In this document: one piece after another, positions 36,858-45,063 of the stretch
How the letters are laid out: the number at the start of each line of letters is the position of its first letter
Numbering within the stretch: position 1 is the first letter of the stretch
From: CBDUBH01 sp965365345
GTDB taxonomy: Bacteria > Bacteroidota > Ignavibacteria > Ignavibacteriales > SURF-24
NCBI GenBank assembly: GCA_965365345.1
Contig: CBDUBH010000001.1
Location: forward strand, 62,001-126,000
Length of the DNA: 64,000 nt
Reading direction: 5' to 3'
The notes under the pieces: model-generated
Told to the model about the DNA's origin: nothing
Seen by the model: only the letters and a program-made list of their open reading frames with translations
Databases searched by the model: none
Made by a program: the position numbers and the translations under genes

Positions 36858-37315
36858 ATTATTCCAAAATTTTTAATCACAAAGATACTTAATCAAAATT
36901 CAATCTACAATGTAAAAGGGAAGGTTTAATAAATGAAAAAAGGAAGAATGGAAAACGGAAAAGTAATTTGTCCATGTGAGATAGAATGTTGTGGCAATCT
37001 TTTTTTTATAATCATAATTTTATTCTTTAAGTGAAAAGAAAAAAAATCAAAGATTAAAAGATGAATAGATTCAAAATATTAAATTATACTTATTTATCTT
37101 TACACGCTGTCATTCCGGTCTGTCCGGAATCAGACAGATTCAAATTATTTTTTTTACTTTATAAATTTAAATTCTTGCTTCAAAAATTCTTAAAAATTAT
37201 TTTCCGAAATTTGCCTGTTTCAAAATATTAATGTGTAAATGAAATTTAGAAAATGAGGTCATATAATTTTTCAATTAATTTAATATATTTTCAGAATAAT
37301 TTTAAGAAAGAGTTT
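36858..37315. other. divergent spacer with one family A repeat
   Basis: This is the intergenic region between divergent genes. 37107-37137 is a compact family A hairpin (CTGTC-ATTCCGG, loop TCTGT, CCGGAAT-CA-GACAG). Around 36985 a GTGGCAATC fragment resembles family B. Promoters for both genes must lie here but none was identified with confidence. Confidence 0.6.
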
Positions 37316-37828
37316 ATGAAAAAGATCTTTTTAGTTTTACTGTTGTCAATGTTTATTTATGGATGCGGAAAAAATTCCGAAGCCGAAAAATACGTGAACA
37401 AGGCAAATTCATTTATCGCAAATCAAAATTATGAAGCTGCCGTGGAAATTTTGGATGAATGCATAGAAGAATTTCCTGATTATGCCGAAGCGTATAATAA
37501 AAGAGGAATGGCTTTGGATTATCTGGGTGAGTATTTTGATGCGAAAAAAAATTACAAAACCGCAATTGAACTTGATCCGGAGTTTGCGCAGGCGTATGTA
37601 AATTTGGGCAACTCTTTCAGTAATATGAAAAGTTATTCCGAAGCAATTTATTGTTATGAAAAAGCAATTGAATTAAAGCCTTCGCTTGCGCGAGTTTATT
37701 ATTATTTAGGACTAGCTCAAATTGAAAGAGGCGATAGGCAAACAGGAATTATGAATATTAAGAAATCGGCAAATATGACTTATAAACAAGCGCAGGATTA
37801 TTTAAGAAATAACGGTGAAGATTGGTAA
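37316..37828 (+). CDS. TPR-repeat lipoprotein
   Basis: This 170-residue lipoprotein (lipobox YGC, Cys17) contains three to four tetratricopeptide repeats from about residue 24 (YVNKANSFIANQNYEAAVEI; AYNKRGMALDYLGEYFDAKK; AYVNLGNSFSNMKSYSEAIY; VYYYLGLAQIERGDRQTGI). TPR proteins are protein-protein adaptors, and this one should face the periplasm. The ATG at 37316 is chosen because the upstream 21-residue extension would block the signal peptide and a GAAAGAG site precedes this ATG. Confidence 0.85.
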   Translation: MKKIFLVLLLSMFIYGCGKNSEAEKYVNKANSFIANQNYEAAVEILDECIEEFPDYAEAYNKRGMALDYLGEYFDAKKNYKTAIELDPEFAQAYVNLGNSFSNMKSYSEAIYCYEKAIELKPSLARVYYYLGLAQIERGDRQTGIMNIKKSANMTYKQAQDYLRNNGEDW

Positions 37829-37898
37829 GGAAAATTTCATGGCTGATGAATTATAATTGTCTTAAAATTTATTTTTTAAATTCCGGTAGGAGTTTTCG

Positions 37899-38318
37899 TT
37901 GGATAAAAAGATCAAAATAAAAACTTCTTTAATAGCTCCTTGCGGAATAAACTGTGTATTATGTTACGCTTATCAAAGAGAAAAAAACAGCTGCTCCGGG
38001 TGTTTGACAAAAGATTCAAATAAACCCTATCATTGTCTTGTCTGTTCAATAAAAAGCTGCGAATTCTTAAAAACCGGAAAACAAAAATATTGTTATTCAT
38101 GTGAAAAATACTCGTGCAGAAGAATCAAAGATTTGGATAAACGATACAGAACTAAATATAAAATGAGCTTAATAGAGAATTTAAATTCTATCAAAGAAAA
38201 TGGAATTAGATCGTTTGTTAAAAATGAATCTGAGAAATGGATTTGCAAAAAATGTGGAACGATTCTTTGTGTTCATAAAGAAACTTGTTCATTCTGCGGT
38301 GAAAATTGGAGTAATTAA
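37899..38318 (+). CDS. DUF3795 cysteine-rich protein
   Basis: This 139-residue protein starts at TTG with TAGGAG 6 nt upstream. The N-terminal APCGINCVLCYAYQREKNSC followed by SGC matches DUF3795, a family of small zinc or metal-binding proteins of unknown role. Cysteines continue in pairs: CLVCSIKSC, CYSCEKYSC, and a C-terminal zinc ribbon CKKCGTILCVHKETCSFCG. The pattern suggests three metal sites. It is cytoplasmic, with no partner gene nearby. Confidence 0.75.
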   Translation: MDKKIKIKTSLIAPCGINCVLCYAYQREKNSCSGCLTKDSNKPYHCLVCSIKSCEFLKTGKQKYCYSCEKYSCRRIKDLDKRYRTKYKMSLIENLNSIKENGIRSFVKNESEKWICKKCGTILCVHKETCSFCGENWSN

Positions 38319-38328
38319 TTTTAGTTGA

Positions 38329-38364
38329 AGCTGTCGGATTCCGGACTTTGCCGGAATGACAGCT
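38329..38364. terminator. family A hairpin between convergent genes
   Basis: AGCTGTC and GACAGCT flank GGATTCCGG / CCGGAAT with loop ACTTTG. It sits between the convergent DUF3795 and GNAT genes and could end both transcripts, though a T-run is short. Confidence 0.65.
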
Positions 38365-38393
38365 CTATTTTAGATTCTGAGAGCTGATCGCTA

Positions 38394-38909
38394 TCATACA
38401 GCTTCGTTAAATTCCTTACAATATTTTGCAATTCCTTTAATTCTGTCGAGTTCGTTCTTATTCAAAATTGAGATCATAAAAGATTCATCCGGAACATTTT
38501 TGTATTCTGATTTTACGCCGTGATTCGATGCTTTTTCAAATCCGAATTTCGGATAATAATCAGGATGACCCAAAACTACAACAAAAGGATAATTTTTTTG
38601 ATTAACAATCTCCAATCCAATTTCCACTAATTTTGTCCCGATCTTTTGCTTTTGAAATTCAGGTAAAACAGCCATTGGAGCCAAACCCATTCCTTCGATT
38701 TCGCCTTCTTTATTTTCAATTGTTACCGGAGTGAATAAAATATGTCCGACGATTTTATTGTCAACTTCGGCAACAAGCGAAATTTGAACATCGCAACTGA
38801 TGCGTAATTTATCAACAATATTTGCTTCGTTCGGCTGACCGAAAGTAATTTCATTTACTTCTCTGATCTGCGCTTCATCGCCTTTTTGCTCTTCTCTGAT
38901 TGTTACCAT
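38394..38909 (-). CDS. GNAT-family N-acetyltransferase
   Basis: This 171-residue protein follows the GNAT fold: the N-terminal strand VTIREEQKGDEAQI, the acetyl-CoA-binding motif A LAPMAVLPEFQKQKIGTKLV (Q-x-x-GxG/K variant), and a YhbS-like C-terminal stretch VLGHPDYYPKFGFEKA. The acceptor is unknown. It is the third gene of a probable rsmG-murQ-GNAT operon, with only 3 nt to murQ. Confidence 0.85.
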   Translation of the reverse strand: MVTIREEQKGDEAQIREVNEITFGQPNEANIVDKLRISCDVQISLVAEVDNKIVGHILFTPVTIENKEGEIEGMGLAPMAVLPEFQKQKIGTKLVEIGLEIVNQKNYPFVVVLGHPDYYPKFGFEKASNHGVKSEYKNVPDESFMISILNKNELDRIKGIAKYCKEFNEAV

Positions 38910-38912
38910 AAT

Positions 38913-39845
38913 TTATCCTTTCAAGTTTACGGCTTTGCGAACAAATCCATCAGCTTTTTCAATCCGCATTTTTGCTTCTTCCAGATTTACATTTGCCAGA
39001 ATCATAACAAGCGCGGATTTTACATGTCCGTTTGCTTCGTTCAAATATTTTTCAGCTTCTTCGTAAGTAACACCTGTAATTGTCATTATAATTCTTTTTG
39101 ATCTTTCAATCAACTTTTTATTTGTCATTTGAAGATCTATCATCATATTTTCGTAAACTTTTCCGAGGCGGATCATTGATGCGGTTGTAAGCATATTCAA
39201 AATTAATTTTTGCGCTGTGCCGCTTTTCATTCGTGTTGAACCCATTACAACTTCGGGACCTACATTTGCGCAGATCGCAACATCAACTTCTTTTATGTCA
39301 AATTTTTCACGCGGATTGCAAGTTACGAACAAAGTTTTTGCGCCGAGTTCTTTTGCTTTTTTCACCGCGCCGATTACATAAGGAGTTCTTTTGCTCGCGG
39401 CAATTCCGCAGACAACATCTTTTGAATTTACATTTGCTTTCAAAACATCCTGCGCGCCGAAATCTTCTGAATCTTCTGCGCCTTCTTGTGCTTTGAACAT
39501 CGCTTCTTTTCCACCCGCAATAAATCCTTGAATTAAATCGTGCGGTGTTCCGAAAGTCGGCGGACATTCAGCGGCATCAATCACGCCTAATCTTCCGCTT
39601 GTTCCCGCGCCAAAATATAAAAGTCTGCCGCCGTTTTTAAGTGCTTCAACAATTATCTCAACTGCTTGCTCAATGTACGGCAATTCCTTTTCAACAGCGA
39701 AAGCAACGGATTTATCTTCATCATTTATAATTTTCAAAATTTCGGAAGTTGATTTTAAATCGATATCCATCGAATTAGAATTTCTCTGCTCCGTTGAAAG
39801 ATTAGCAATTTCATTGAACAAATTTATTTTTGAATTATTATCCAT
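38913..39845 (-). CDS. murQ: N-acetylmuramic acid 6-phosphate etherase
   Basis: MurQ cleaves the lactyl ether of MurNAc-6-phosphate to give GlcNAc-6-phosphate and lactate during peptidoglycan recycling. The 310-residue protein has the SIS sugar-phosphate domain (LYFGAGTSGRLGVID at about 77-90), the signature AAECPPTFGTP, VVCGIAASKRTPYV, and MGSTRMKSGTAQKL. It lies 13 nt after rsmG and 3 nt before the acetyltransferase. No MurP transporter or NagZ is visible in the window, so the source of its substrate lies elsewhere. Confidence 0.95.
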   Translation of the reverse strand: MDNNSKINLFNEIANLSTEQRNSNSMDIDLKSTSEILKIINDEDKSVAFAVEKELPYIEQAVEIIVEALKNGGRLLYFGAGTSGRLGVIDAAECPPTFGTPHDLIQGFIAGGKEAMFKAQEGAEDSEDFGAQDVLKANVNSKDVVCGIAASKRTPYVIGAVKKAKELGAKTLFVTCNPREKFDIKEVDVAICANVGPEVVMGSTRMKSGTAQKLILNMLTTASMIRLGKVYENMMIDLQMTNKKLIERSKRIIMTITGVTYEEAEKYLNEANGHVKSALVMILANVNLEEAKMRIEKADGFVRKAVNLKG

Positions 39846-39858
39846 TTTGAATCATTAT

Positions 39859-40530
39859 TCATTTATGAAGTTTAAGGACAATTAATTTTTTCTCTTTTTC
39901 ATTTTGAGAATTTGTCGGTTCGTAATTCAGATTAATAATTTTAACATCAGTAATAATTGATTTAAAACTTTTCATTGCGTTTGCAATTTCTTCATCCAAA
40001 TTCCCGCCTTTGATTGCGCAAAGCGTGAAAGATTTTTTTGTTACGGGCACGGAATATTTTAAAAGAATTTCGAGCTGTGCTGTTGCGCGCGAAATTATTA
40101 AATCAAATTTATTTTTGAATTGATTTACAAAATCCGGCGATTCAACTCTTGCATTGATTGCGCGAATATTTTTCAAATTCAAATTTTGAATAAATTCATT
40201 TACGGAAAGAATTTTTTTTGCGGTTGAATCAACTAAAATTCCTTGCATTTCCGGATTCAAAATTGAAAAGGGGATTCCTGGAAATCCGCCGCCGGTTCCG
40301 ATATCTAAAAAAGATGTTTTGTCTGTTGGAAAATTCAGTGCTGCAAAAGTTGAAATGAAAACATGATTTTCAATTATAAATTCTTCATCTTTTCGTGAAA
40401 TAAGATTTATGATCTGATTTTTTTCGACAACCAAATTTGAATAATGTGAAAGTTGATTGGTTTTGGTTTTATCAATTTCAATTTTGTTTGCTTGAAAAAA
40501 TGAATTTAGTTGTTCAGTATAATTGTTCAA
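39859..40530 (-). CDS. rsmG: 16S rRNA (guanine-N7)-methyltransferase RsmG
   Basis: RsmG (GidB) methylates N7 of G527 (E. coli numbering) in 16S rRNA. The 223-residue protein has the SAM motif FLDIGTGGGFPGIP at 74-87 and the family pattern LISRATAQLEILLKYS, LCAIKGG. In many bacteria rsmG sits with mnmG and parAB next to the origin. Here mnmG is 265 nt upstream on the same strand and parAB is absent. rsmG leads a tight rsmG-murQ-GNAT operon. Confidence 0.94.
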   Translation of the reverse strand: MNNYTEQLNSFFQANKIEIDKTKTNQLSHYSNLVVEKNQIINLISRKDEEFIIENHVFISTFAALNFPTDKTSFLDIGTGGGFPGIPFSILNPEMQGILVDSTAKKILSVNEFIQNLNLKNIRAINARVESPDFVNQFKNKFDLIISRATAQLEILLKYSVPVTKKSFTLCAIKGGNLDEEIANAMKSFKSIITDVKIINLNYEPTNSQNEKEKKLIVLKLHK

Positions 40531-40567
40531 AATTTTTTCCGAAAGATTTGTGAAAGGAAATTTTTCT

Positions 40568-40610
40568 ATTCTGTCATTCCTGTAAAAGTTAAGTAATTCA
40601 CAGACAGAAT
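40568..40610. repeat. short inverted repeat (family A-like outer arms)
   Basis: ATTCTGTC (40568-40575) pairs with GACAGAAT (40603-40610) across a non-palindromic centre. It begins with TGTCATTCC like family A but lacks the CCGG core, so it appears decayed. Confidence 0.5.
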
Positions 40611-40713
40611 ATTTAATAAAAAAGATTTCTCACCTCCGGCTTGAAATGACGGATTAGAGATTTCTCGTTTGCTCTCGAAATAACAAGTTCAATAATTCTA
40701 CTTTGAAATTCCG

Positions 40714-40750
40714 CCGTCTGATTCTGGACAAGCCAGAATGACGGTTTTTT
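40714..40750. terminator. family A hairpin downstream of mnmG / upstream of rsmG
   Basis: CCGTC-TG-ATTCTGG, loop ACAAG, CCAGAAT-GACGG, followed by eight T on the plus strand. It is the reverse orientation of the archetype. Its T-run faces the plus strand, so for the minus-strand genes it is a hairpin without tail. Confidence 0.6.
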
Positions 40751-40795
40751 TTCTTGAATAAAATTCCTCTGTGCTTTTTTGTTTCTGTAATTAAA

Positions 40796-42673
40796 TTACG
40801 ATTTCAAATATACCAGCAAAATTGAAATATCAGCCGGCGTTACTCCCGAAATTCTTGTTGCTTGTCCGATCGATCTCGGTTTAAATTTAACTAATTTTTG
40901 TCTGCCTTCGGTTGAAAGCGATTTAATTTTTTCGAAATCAAAATTTTCGGAGATAATTACATCTTCGTATTTCTCCAATCGTTCAACCAATTCAAATTGA
41001 CGTTTTATATAACCTTCATATTTTAATTCAATTTCAACTTGTTCGAGCGCAAGTTTATCTTCGAGTAATTCACCTGCGCCGTTGCGATCATTCCCATCAA
41101 TCAAATTCAGTAAATCTTCTAATTTTACATCGGGACGTTTGCACAATTTTGAAATTGTTTCGGTTGAATCAATCGGAGAATTATTTAATTTTTCCAAAAA
41201 TGGATTTACAACTTTTGCGTTTAGTTTGTAGCTGTTACAAAAATCAATATTTTTAGTTATTAAAATTTCTTTTTGTTTCAGATCGGAATATTGTTCTTTT
41301 GATATCAATCCGAATTTGTAACCGTATTCTAAAAGTCTGCGATCTGCATTATCCTGGCGTAAAAGTAATCTGTGTTCTGCGCGCGAAGTAAACATTCTGT
41401 AAGGCTCATCGGTAGATTTTGTTACAAGATCATCAATCAAAACTCCGATGTAAGCTTCGCTTCTTTTAAGAACAAATTCCGGTTCGCCTTTAATTTTAAG
41501 TGCTGCATTAATTCCGGCAATTAAACCTTGTGCAGCAGCTTCTTCATAGCCGGAAGTTCCGTTTATTTGACCGGCAAAGTAAAGTCCTTTTACCAATTTT
41601 GTTTCCAAAGTTAAATCAACTTGATAAGGCGGAAAGAAATCGTATTCAACCGCATAAGCAGGACGAACCATCACAGCATTTTCCAAACCTTTAATTGTGT
41701 GAACCGCTTCAAGCTGAATTTCTGCGGGAAGTGAGGACGAAAATCCGTTTACATAAATCAAATTATCATCTAAACCTTCCGGCTCCAAAAATAATTGATG
41801 AGATTCCTTATCGGAAAATCTGACAATTTTATCTTCGATTGATGGGCAATAACGCGGACCAACTCCTTGAATTACGCCAGTGAAAAGCGGCGATTCTGAA
41901 AATCCTTTTCTTAAAATATCGTGAGTTGCTTTATGAGTGTGCGTAATATGACAACTAATCTGGGGTAAAAATGGAAATCGAGATTTTTCAGTTCGCAAAG
42001 AAAACGGCTGTGGAATTTCATCGCCCGGCTGTTCTTCTAAAATTGACCAGTTAATTGATTCTTTTAAAAGTCGCGGGGGAGTTCCTGTTTTTAATCTTCC
42101 CGAAACAAAACCTAATTTAATTAAAGATTCAGTTAATCCGGTTGAAGCATTTTCGCCGAATCTTCCGCCGATTGTGGAATTCATTCCCGTGTACATTTTT
42201 CCATTTAGAAAAGTACCTGCGCAAATAATTAATGCTTTACAGGAAATCTGTTCATTAAAATTTGTAATTATTCCGGTAATTTTTTGATCTTTAACAATTA
42301 CATCTTTTACAGATCCTTCAATTACAGTTGTATTTTTTAATGAAGAAATTACATTTCCGGCTTCTTCAGAATATAATTTTCTATCACTTTGAGCGCGGTG
42401 TGCCCAAACTGCGGGACCTTTTGATTTATTTAGAGTCCTGAATTGAATTCCGGTTTTATCGGTTATCAATCCCATCGCTCCGCCAAGCGCATCAATTTCA
42501 TGAACTAAATGTCCTTTTGCACTTCCGCCGATTGCGGGATTGCAGGACATTCTTCCCATTGCATTTTTATCCATTGTAATTAAAGCAACAGAACAACCCA
42601 TATTATTTGCTATTACGGTTGCTTCAATTCCTGCGTGTCCGCCGCCAACTACAATTATATCAAAATATTTCAT
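40796..42673 (-). CDS. mnmG: tRNA uridine 5-carboxymethylaminomethyl modification enzyme MnmG
   Basis: MnmG (GidA) works with MnmE to place the cmnm5 group on U34 of certain tRNAs, using FAD and NADH. The 625-residue protein has the FAD-binding VVGGGHAGIEA at 8-18, the signature CNPAIGGSAKGHLVHEIDAL, a second motif GRLKTGTPPRL, QINGTSGYEEAAAQG, and a C-terminal helical domain ending ISGVTPADISILLVYLK. A perfect parS 16-mer lies 23 nt upstream of the start. mnmE is next upstream on the same strand, 271 nt away. Confidence 0.97.
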   Translation of the reverse strand: MKYFDIIVVGGGHAGIEATVIANNMGCSVALITMDKNAMGRMSCNPAIGGSAKGHLVHEIDALGGAMGLITDKTGIQFRTLNKSKGPAVWAHRAQSDRKLYSEEAGNVISSLKNTTVIEGSVKDVIVKDQKITGIITNFNEQISCKALIICAGTFLNGKMYTGMNSTIGGRFGENASTGLTESLIKLGFVSGRLKTGTPPRLLKESINWSILEEQPGDEIPQPFSLRTEKSRFPFLPQISCHITHTHKATHDILRKGFSESPLFTGVIQGVGPRYCPSIEDKIVRFSDKESHQLFLEPEGLDDNLIYVNGFSSSLPAEIQLEAVHTIKGLENAVMVRPAYAVEYDFFPPYQVDLTLETKLVKGLYFAGQINGTSGYEEAAAQGLIAGINAALKIKGEPEFVLKRSEAYIGVLIDDLVTKSTDEPYRMFTSRAEHRLLLRQDNADRRLLEYGYKFGLISKEQYSDLKQKEILITKNIDFCNSYKLNAKVVNPFLEKLNNSPIDSTETISKLCKRPDVKLEDLLNLIDGNDRNGAGELLEDKLALEQVEIELKYEGYIKRQFELVERLEKYEDVIISENFDFEKIKSLSTEGRQKLVKFKPRSIGQATRISGVTPADISILLVYLKS

Positions 42674-42695
42674 TTACGCCTTTCAAATTTCCTTA

Positions 42696-42711
42696 TGTTT
42701 CACGTGAAACA
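42696..42711. promoter_or_regulatory. parS centromere-like site (perfect)
   Basis: TGTTTCACGTGAAACA is a perfect 16-nt palindrome identical to the bacterial parS consensus bound by ParB (Spo0J). It lies in the leader of mnmG, in an origin-linked gene group. A second copy is at 44991. Confidence 0.9.
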
Positions 42712-42775
42712 GTTTAGTTTCTAGTCGATAGTTTACAGTTATCAGTTATTATTTTTGAACAAAAATTTTATTTGA

Positions 42776-42941
42776 TTCTCGACAAGCGAGAATTACAAAA
42801 TTTTCTTTATTTTAGTCTCCGCCGTCTGATTCTGTACAAGTCAGAATGACGGCCTTTATTTTATTAATTAAATATAAATATCAAATATTGTTTTTCGTCA
42901 TTCGGGCTTGTTTAGCCAGCCCCGATCAAACCGGGGGAATC
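42776..42941. repeat. spacer with three family A-type hairpins
   Basis: 42776-42793 holds ATTCTCGACAAGCGAGAAT. 42821-42853 is a full copy with outer stem GCCGTC/GACGGC and core ATTCTG TACAA/TCAGAAT. 42899-42941 has GTCATTCGGGCTTG followed by a nested CCCCGATCAAACCGGGG and GAATC. Together they separate mnmE and mnmG. Confidence 0.65.
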
Positions 42942-42944
42942 TTT

Positions 42945-44300
42945 TTATTTGCCTATACAAAATTGCGAAAAGATATTATTTAAAATATCATCAGTTGTAA
43001 CTTTCCCGATTATTTCATTTAAACTATTTTCAGCATTTCTTAAATCAACAGAGACAAATTCTCCGCTCATTTGATCTTGAAGCGAAACTACTGCGCTTTC
43101 CAGATTTTGCTTTGCTTTTTGTAGCGCATCAAAATGACGAAGATTTGAAACTACTGCAGTCATTTCGCTATAATTTGAATTTCCTAATGTCCGGGTTTTC
43201 ATCAAATGAATTAAATTATCAATTCCTTCGCCGGTTTTTGCAGATATTAAAACATCGGAATTAAAAGATTTGTTCAATGCCAGATCAATTTTATTTGTAA
43301 TTTTTATAATTCTTTTTTCATCTTCTGATTTTACAATTTCATCATCTATATTACTTTGAATTTCATCGGTTGCATCGCCAATCAGCAAAATCAGATCCGA
43401 TTCTTTTATTGCTTTTTGACTCCTTGAAACTCCTTCTTTTTCGATTACATCTTCCGTAATCCTGATTCCCGCAGTATCAAAAAGTCTGAATAAAATTCCA
43501 TCAATTGAAACTTCTTCACGGATTACATCGCGGGTTGTTCCTGGAATTTCGCTAACAATTGCGCGGGATTCTTTCAAAAGATAATTCAATAGTGAAGATT
43601 TCCCGACATTTGGTTTACCTACCAAAGCGACATTTACGCCATCTTTCATCACTTTTCCGAACTTATAAGTTTTAAGCAGAAGATCAATTTCGGAAATTAT
43701 TTCATCAATTCTTTTTACAATTTCATTATTTGATAAAAATTGAATGTCCTCTTCGGCAAAATCTAATTCCAATTCAATTAGAGAAGAAGTATTCAAAAGC
43801 ATTTGTCTAAGACCTTCAACTTTTGAAGATAAAATTCCATCGAGTTGATTTCTGGCTCCGCGCAAAGATGCTTCGGTTCTGGAATTTATAAGATCAATTA
43901 CAGCTTCGGCTTGTGTAAGATCAATTTTTCCATTTAAAAAAGCGCGCCTTGTAAATTCGCCCGGCTCAGCCAAGCGCACATCATTTTTCAATATCAGTTC
44001 AGTAATTTTTTGCGCGATAAATGGACTTCCATGAAAACTAATTTCTATGGAATCTTCACCTGTATAAGAATTCGGATTTCTGAAAACCGAAATTAAAACA
44101 TCATCAATAATTTCATTTTCAGTAAAAATTTTTCCGTAATGAATTGTGTGGGATTTTGCTTCTGAAATTTTGACTTTCCCTTGGAAAAAAGAATCAGTTG
44201 CCGCAAAACTTTTACTTCCTGAAATTCTAATCACGGAAACTGCGCCGATTCCGTTCGGAGTAATTATCGCTGTAATTGTATCTTCATTAAATTTTTTCAT
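42945..44300 (-). CDS. mnmE: tRNA modification GTPase MnmE
   Basis: MnmE (TrmE) is the GTPase partner of MnmG in wobble-uridine modification. From the ATG at 44300 the protein has 451 residues; a TTG three codons upstream is less likely. Domains are an N-terminal tetrahydrofolate-binding part (about 1-120), a helical part, and an inserted G domain with VGKPNVGKSSLLN (about 227-239), the K-loop GTTRDV, DTAGI and NKID. The C terminus FCIGK carries the cysteine of the conserved C-(I/L/V)-GK tail. Confidence 0.96.
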   Translation of the reverse strand: MKKFNEDTITAIITPNGIGAVSVIRISGSKSFAATDSFFQGKVKISEAKSHTIHYGKIFTENEIIDDVLISVFRNPNSYTGEDSIEISFHGSPFIAQKITELILKNDVRLAEPGEFTRRAFLNGKIDLTQAEAVIDLINSRTEASLRGARNQLDGILSSKVEGLRQMLLNTSSLIELELDFAEEDIQFLSNNEIVKRIDEIISEIDLLLKTYKFGKVMKDGVNVALVGKPNVGKSSLLNYLLKESRAIVSEIPGTTRDVIREEVSIDGILFRLFDTAGIRITEDVIEKEGVSRSQKAIKESDLILLIGDATDEIQSNIDDEIVKSEDEKRIIKITNKIDLALNKSFNSDVLISAKTGEGIDNLIHLMKTRTLGNSNYSEMTAVVSNLRHFDALQKAKQNLESAVVSLQDQMSGEFVSVDLRNAENSLNEIIGKVTTDDILNNIFSQFCIGK

Positions 44301-44434
44301 AAGAAACAAAATTAAAGATATTTCAATCTAAACTCAATGTAATATTATGTTGATAAAAATTTGAAAATAAGTAAATTGTAGATAATGAACGATCAGAAAT
44401 CTTAATTATACTTTACAATCAAATTTGAGGCAAA

Positions 44435-44944
44435 ATGAAAAATTTAATTTTTGCACTTTCATTGATGGGAATTTTGGTGATTCCCGCTTTCGCGCAAATT
44501 AATGAAACAGATTTAACAGCAAAAAAGGAAATAAAAAATTTAGGTTTTATGGTTGGAGATTGGGAGGGTAGTGGTTGGATGCTTGGAAAAGATGGGCAAA
44601 AGCATAATTTTGATCAAACCGAAAAAGTGCAATTCAAACTTGACAGCACAATCATTCTTGTTGAAGGTATGGGAAAATCAGGTGGAAAAGTAATTCATGA
44701 CGCATTAGCAATAATAAAATTCAATAAGGATGAAAAAAGTTATTCATTTAATTCTCAATTAGCTAATGGCAGAGGCGGAACTTTCAAAGGCGAATTGAAT
44801 GACGAAAAATTTTATTGGTATCCAAATGAAAATATGAGATATATAATTTCGATAAATGAAAAAGGACAATGGTTCGAAATCGGGGAAATGAACAGAAACG
44901 GAAATTGGTTTCAGTTTTTTGAAATGAGCTTAGATAGAAAATAA
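44435..44944 (+). CDS. secreted DUF1579-like protein
   Basis: This 169-residue protein has a signal peptide (about 1-21, ending PAFAQ). The mature part begins EIKNLGFMVGDWEGSGWM, which resembles the DUF1579/THAP4-like beta-barrel families that open with a hydrophobic-GxWEGxG motif. The rest alternates beta strands (VQFKLDSTIILVEGMG, HDALAIIKFN, FKGELNDEKFYWYPN). A lipocalin-like ligand-binding barrel is plausible; the ligand is unknown. Confidence 0.7.
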   Translation: MKNLIFALSLMGILVIPAFAQINETDLTAKKEIKNLGFMVGDWEGSGWMLGKDGQKHNFDQTEKVQFKLDSTIILVEGMGKSGGKVIHDALAIIKFNKDEKSYSFNSQLANGRGGTFKGELNDEKFYWYPNENMRYIISINEKGQWFEIGEMNRNGNWFQFFEMSLDRK

Positions 44945-44990
44945 GAAAATTAAACTTTGTAAAAATTAATCCCAAATTTTTAATCTTCAT

Positions 44991-45006
44991 TGTTCCACGT
45001 GAAACA
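44991..45006. promoter_or_regulatory. second parS-type site
   Basis: TGTTCCACGTGAAACA differs from the perfect palindrome at one position (C for T), a variant accepted in known parS sites. It lies 58 nt before the clpB start and 2.3 kb from the site at 42696, so ParB could bridge them and might affect clpB transcription. Confidence 0.85.
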
Positions 45007-45063
45007 TTTCACAATAAAAATTTGTAAAAGTGATAGTTTATATTTAGGAGGAAATTTAAAAAT

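Noticed and set aside
44301..44309. TTG start three codons before the mnmE ATG
   Set aside because: The ATG gives MKKFNEDTI, a normal MnmE start; the upstream codon has no added support.
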